A DNA stretch of 64,000 nucleotides from Cunninghamia lanceolata (taxonomy: Eukaryota > Streptophyta > Pinopsida > Cupressales > Cupressaceae). Position numbers and translations under genes: made by a program. Shown piece after piece: positions 60,346 to 64,000 of the stretch. The stretch covers positions 2,976,001 through 3,040,000 of the forward strand of contig BSBN01000040.1 in NCBI GenBank assembly GCA_027924645.1, in the 5' to 3' direction. The notes beneath the pieces are model-generated. The model was not told the origin of the DNA, did not search any database, and saw only the letters and a list, made by a program, of their open reading frames with translations. Numbering within the stretch: the first letter of the stretch is position 1; each line of letters opens with the position of its first letter.

Positions 60346-62030
60346 TAGGCATTTTTGGAGACATGTTTCATGTTACATCATTTTTTATACACACTATTAT
60401 TGATAGCTTGAGATAGACATTTTTATGATATCATTGTATACTTGGACATTATTATTGTTTTGATGATGATCTATATGAGTTCGATGGACTACATGCATGT
60501 GTTTCTAATGGACGTTATGTTACTTATATGATGGATGTTGTCTATATGATGGATTGTTATCTATATGTTTCTATTTGATGCTTCTAACATGTTGATTCTA
60601 TGATGTTCATGACACTTATCATATGATGCACCTATTGATTCACATGATGATGAATATTTATGCGCAATGTTATGTGCAATGATCTTATATGCTTATAGTT
60701 TATGATTCCCTAATGTAAATGTTGATGATTCCTAAATGTACTACATGATGTTTAATTTTCTATGTATGATGATCTAATATGCAAATGTTATGACAAATGA
60801 TGTATTTGTTTTTTATTTCCTTGATGATAAATGTTATGCATGCACTCTTATGTGGATAGATGACAGCACTAGATGAATTATCTAAATTTTTAATTGTATC
60901 TAATGCACTTACATTATATAAACCTATGATTGGACAATGTTTATAATATGCAAAATGATATCACTATATGAAACTGTTGGTATCAATCACGAGTTAAATG
61001 TTTAATGCAACTAATGTACTGAAATGATATGAGCTAATGATGGATATGTTTAGAATATGTAAAATGATAATGATTTTTTTTTTAATGTCAAGTATACTCA
61101 ATCATAAATGAAAGAAAATTTAGAAGAATTTAGATTAAAAAAGATTTGGAATGGTGAATAACTTTGGATAAATGAAAGAAATAGATTTGGATAAATGGAT
61201 AATGTGGATAAGAAAGAATTTGGATTTTATGACACTTGGTAAATGATGACTATGTAAGCTTATAAATGAAATGAAATGCAAACCTAACATGCACAAATGA
61301 TACTTTGTCATCTTGTATACAAATATTTGAAGTACTTTTTTCATCATTGAGCTTTTAAAATGTTGTAAGAAAATACAAGCATCTAGGTATAATTAAACCA
61401 TGATGACCTGAGTATCTCTTACATGGATTTTGATTTAGCAAGTTAATACAAGCATCTAGGTAAAATTGAACCTAGACGACCTGACTATTACTTGCATGTA
61501 TCAATAGACAAGGATTGCACTCTTTCATGCTTAGACCCATAATGTCCTTGATGATCTTTTGTTGATCATGTCTTTAGACAAATCGTCACGTTACTAAATA
61601 TTAATCCACAAACAACAAACAAATGAAAAATAATTATGCCCCCATCATAGCTGCTCTAGTCTTGGACATCCTTGAGTAGCATAAGAAACATGATAACATA
61701 AAATCGACCTAAGACTTAAACCTATAACAAGCCTCAAAACTTCTTGCCATAGATATGTTTTCTTTCCATGAAAATAGATATAATCATTGTGATAGTTTAG
61801 GCACATTATTGTCTGATATATGTTAATGTCTCGCGTCAAGCTTTTTGTTTGAAAAGGTTTTGTTTGTAGTGCTGCATGTTGTCTGGAGATAGTATCTCGA
61901 TTCTGATTTTAATCCTTTGAGATTGTGACATTCAAGAATCTAGTTCTATAACTAGGTCGAGGATTTTGCCCCCAGTCAAGCAAAGGATCTAGTTACTATG
62001 GATGAACTAATGGAATAGTGAATCATGATG
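60346..62030. other. Low-complexity ATGATG-rich 3' region of the second element
   Basis: Irregular TATGATG/ATGATGAT runs at 60.4-61.1 kb, then AT-rich DNA. A roughly 75-bp segment (CAAGCATCTAGGTA..CCTGA) is duplicated at 61376 and 61448. No gene recognised. Confidence 0.6.
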
Positions 62031-62054
62031 TGACGGGCCCTAAGGGACTAACCT

Positions 62055-62375
62055 AGTGCCTCGAAGGCTCATCGATTAATGACCTTGCCTAGGTGACAAC
62101 GTAGAGGCAACATAGTTCGACAGTGTGGACTATGTGGACCTAAGATCTAGGGGGTGGGAAGCCTCAGGGGCTCATCGATGATGGCCTTGCCTACGTGATA
62201 GCTCAGAGGTGACATAGTTTGACTATGATACTAACACTAATGCTGGATAAATGGACGTAATGTAATAGAAGACCGTAAGATGAGAGATATGGATGGATGT
62301 GAAGCCTCGGGGGCTCATCAATGATGGCCTTGCCTACGTGATAGCTTAGAGGCAACGTAGTTTGACTATGATACT
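62055..62375. repeat. Three copies of a GC-rich 75-bp unit
   Basis: GCCTCGGGGGCTCATC..ATG.CCTTGCCTACGTGATAGC..AGAGGCAACATAGTTTGAC occurs at about 62060, 62160 and 62300, separated by unrelated spacers, with the last two most alike. Confidence 0.8.
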
Positions 62376-62599
62376 TAGCGATAGGGTCATGACAGATGAC
62401 AAGATGGATGATGGATTTGATAGATAGCTTGAGGTGATAAGGCTATAAGGCAAGTGAACAACAAGACATTATAGGTATCATTATGGGTTTTGATGGATGT
62501 GGAAGAAAGATGGGGAAAAACTAGAATCCTAAAAGATGGAGGAAGCGGTTTACCACAAGTAGCACCTGTTTCCAAGTTTTCACCACTTGCTTTTATTTG

Positions 62600-63730
62600 T
62601 ATGATTTGTTTTAATGTCCCTTGCATTGGGGTTTAGGTATAAAATTTGCAAAGATGCATACTATTGATTGGATCATTGAACATTTTACCTTTTGATGTTG
62701 TTAGTTGATAGGCTCTTGATCCATAGGTAGCAATGATTGCATTTCACCTTTTACTCTATGGCTGTAACTTCGTGACATCCTTTGTTGATAGGATTTTATA
62801 TGGTTAAAGGCATTTTGTCTTCTTTCTTCTAGTAGCTCTAACTCCTGTAATATGGAAACCTGGTATTCTTCATCAGATATTAGACCTTTTAATGATACTC
62901 ACAAGGAGGGTAGCTCAACTTCAATGGGCAAGATGGCTTTAGAGCCATAGAATAGGGAATATGGAGTTGCACTTGTGGGTGTGCAGATACTTGTATGGTA
63001 GGCCCACAGAGTAGGATTCAGTTGGATATGCCAATCACAGCTGGCATCATCGATAGTCTTCTTTAGGATTTTCAAGATAGTTTTATTAGACGCCTCTGCC
63101 TGACCGTTTCCTTGGGGGTATTACGGGGTTGAAAAATGATGTTGGATGTGGAATTTGTCACAAAGCTCTTTAACATCCTAGTTTTTAAATGGTCTTCCAT
63201 TATCAGTGATAATGGATAAAGGGATACCATAGCAGCAAATGATATAGTTCAGGATGAATGAGGCAATCTGTTTGCCTATGACATTGGCTAGGGGTACATC
63301 TTTGATCCACTTTGTAAAGTACTCAGTGGCTGTTATGATGAATTTATGGCCATTGGATGATGGGGGGTGAATCTTTCCCACTAAGTTGAGTCCTCACTGG
63401 CAGAAAGGCCAAGGAGTCGTTAAAAGCTATAGCTCTTGTGCTGGTGCATGTATTAAATTTCCATGAATTTGGCATTTCTTGAACCTTTTCACAAAATGAT
63501 AGGAGTCCATTTCCATAGTTGGCCAATAGTATCCCATATGCATGAGTTTCTTAGCCAAAGTAGGACTACTAGAGTGGGTTCCACAAATTCCTTTGTGAAC
63601 TCTCAAGGTGGTTTGATATTCCTCACTTTCGAGACACCTAAGGAGAGTACCATCAAGTCCTCATCGATAAAGGGTATCGGCAATTATGGTGTAGCGAGAG
63701 GCTTGACGGATGAAAGTTCATCGTTGATTA
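62600..63730 (-). pseudogene. Tat-like integrase of the second element
   Basis: From high to low: ASRYTIIADTLYRRGLDGTL, zinc-binding part LRVHKGICGTHSS..FKKCQIHGNL (last Cys of the HHCC replaced by His), then GLNLVGKIHPPSSNGHKF, TEYFTKWIKDVPLANV, SIITDNGRPFKN, GNGQAEASNKTILKIL, DWHIQLNPTLWAYHTS and DEEYQVSILQELELLEERRQ. The first catalytic Asp is Asn here (GLNLVG); the second Asp and the Glu remain. Stops at about 63180, 63420 and 63395. It is better preserved than the first element's integrase. Confidence 0.85.
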
Positions 63731-63779
63731 TTGGATAAGACCAGTGGTAGGGTATTCTCTTTCTGATAGGTATAGATTT

Positions 63780-64000
63780 TTTCGTACATGGGGGAATTGG
63801 ATCCTCCTATGTGGCATATGATTCTAGTTTCAGGGACATCATAAGATGGATGGGACATTGGCTCTACCAAGAACTCATAAAGTGACTAATTTTTAGGTAT
63901 ATCAAGTAGTGATGCAATGGTTGCCATGGCATCGACAACTTTGTTCTCCAGTCTTGGTATTTGTTCAAAGGAAATCACAACAAAATATTCTTTAAAGTCA
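63780..64000 (-). pseudogene. End of the second RNase H and linker, second element
   Basis: Reads YFVVISFEQIPRLENKVVDA, MATIASLLDIPKN, matching the first element's YIQFEHVPCLHKKATDAM. The catalytic part is beyond the window. It links in frame to the integrase. Confidence 0.75.

Larger units (their letters stand above)
56245..64000 (-). mobile_element. Second Tat-like Ty3/gypsy element, 3' half
   Basis: On the - strand from the window edge: end of the second RNase H, integrase, a long 3' region with ATGATG-rich DNA, an antisense PMD gene (+ strand), a word array, purine tract and 3' LTR. Same order as in the 24-53 kb element. The rest lies beyond the right edge. Confidence 0.8.

Overview
The window is plant nuclear DNA from a large, repeat-dominated genome. 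A conifer or other gymnosperm seems most likely, from the long introns and intergenic DNA and the very long Ty3/gypsy elements with 1.0-1.15 kb LTRs, but no sequence here fixes the species. I see one host gene with confidence: the 3' end of an ankyrin-repeat gene (five exons, 12713-13679, + strand). Almost everything else is transposable elements, often nested, with boundaries proved by target-site duplications (TSDs).

Layout. 1-11.2 kb holds several non-autonomous hAT-type DNA elements: 67-975 (TSD CATGGATG), 3944-5690 (TSD CATTTTAC), a related inverted GGGGAC-rich copy at about 10.06-11.07 kb, and 8946-10052 (TSD GTTTCGGG) nested in that family. 11998-12316 is a complete miniature LTR retrotransposon (TRIM) whose 128-bp LTRs contain a tRNA-like sequence. 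The ankyrin exons follow. 16.75-22.86 kb is a duplicated block that has expanded into a tandem array carrying eight CCHC zinc-knuckle copies; its unexpanded relative lies at 53.4-55.2 kb. 22857-23996 is a solo LTR.

24021-53317 is one 29-kb Ty3/gypsy element of the Tat/Ogre type: 5' LTR, PBS, long leader, gag, protease, RT, RNase H, a second RNase H, integrase, 3' region, PPT and 3' LTR. It is interrupted by a solo Ty1/copia LTR (28090-30661), two internally deleted Ty1/copia elements (32965-36155 and 41152-45438) and a possible TIR element (47129-48092). 56245 to the right edge is the 3' half of a second, related Tat-like element on the - strand.

The most unusual feature is shared by both Tat-like elements. 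Between pol and the 3' LTR each carries, in antisense, the remains of a plant mobile domain (PMD/MAIN-like) gene with a glutamine-rich coiled-coil tail and a terminal Met-Gly-Pro-rich motif. Each antisense gene has the same TATA-like promoter segment near the 3' LTR. Between promoter and PMD each has a phased array of a short GCGC-centred word at 18-21 bp spacing. The word differs between the two elements (YAGCGCCTA against RYGCATWTA) while the spacing is the same. The first element carries its word again in its 5' leader, at 21-bp steps over 400 bp. This looks like a captured regulatory gene with its own binding-site arrays, comparable to the VANC anti-silencing proteins of VANDAL transposons; that function is inference.
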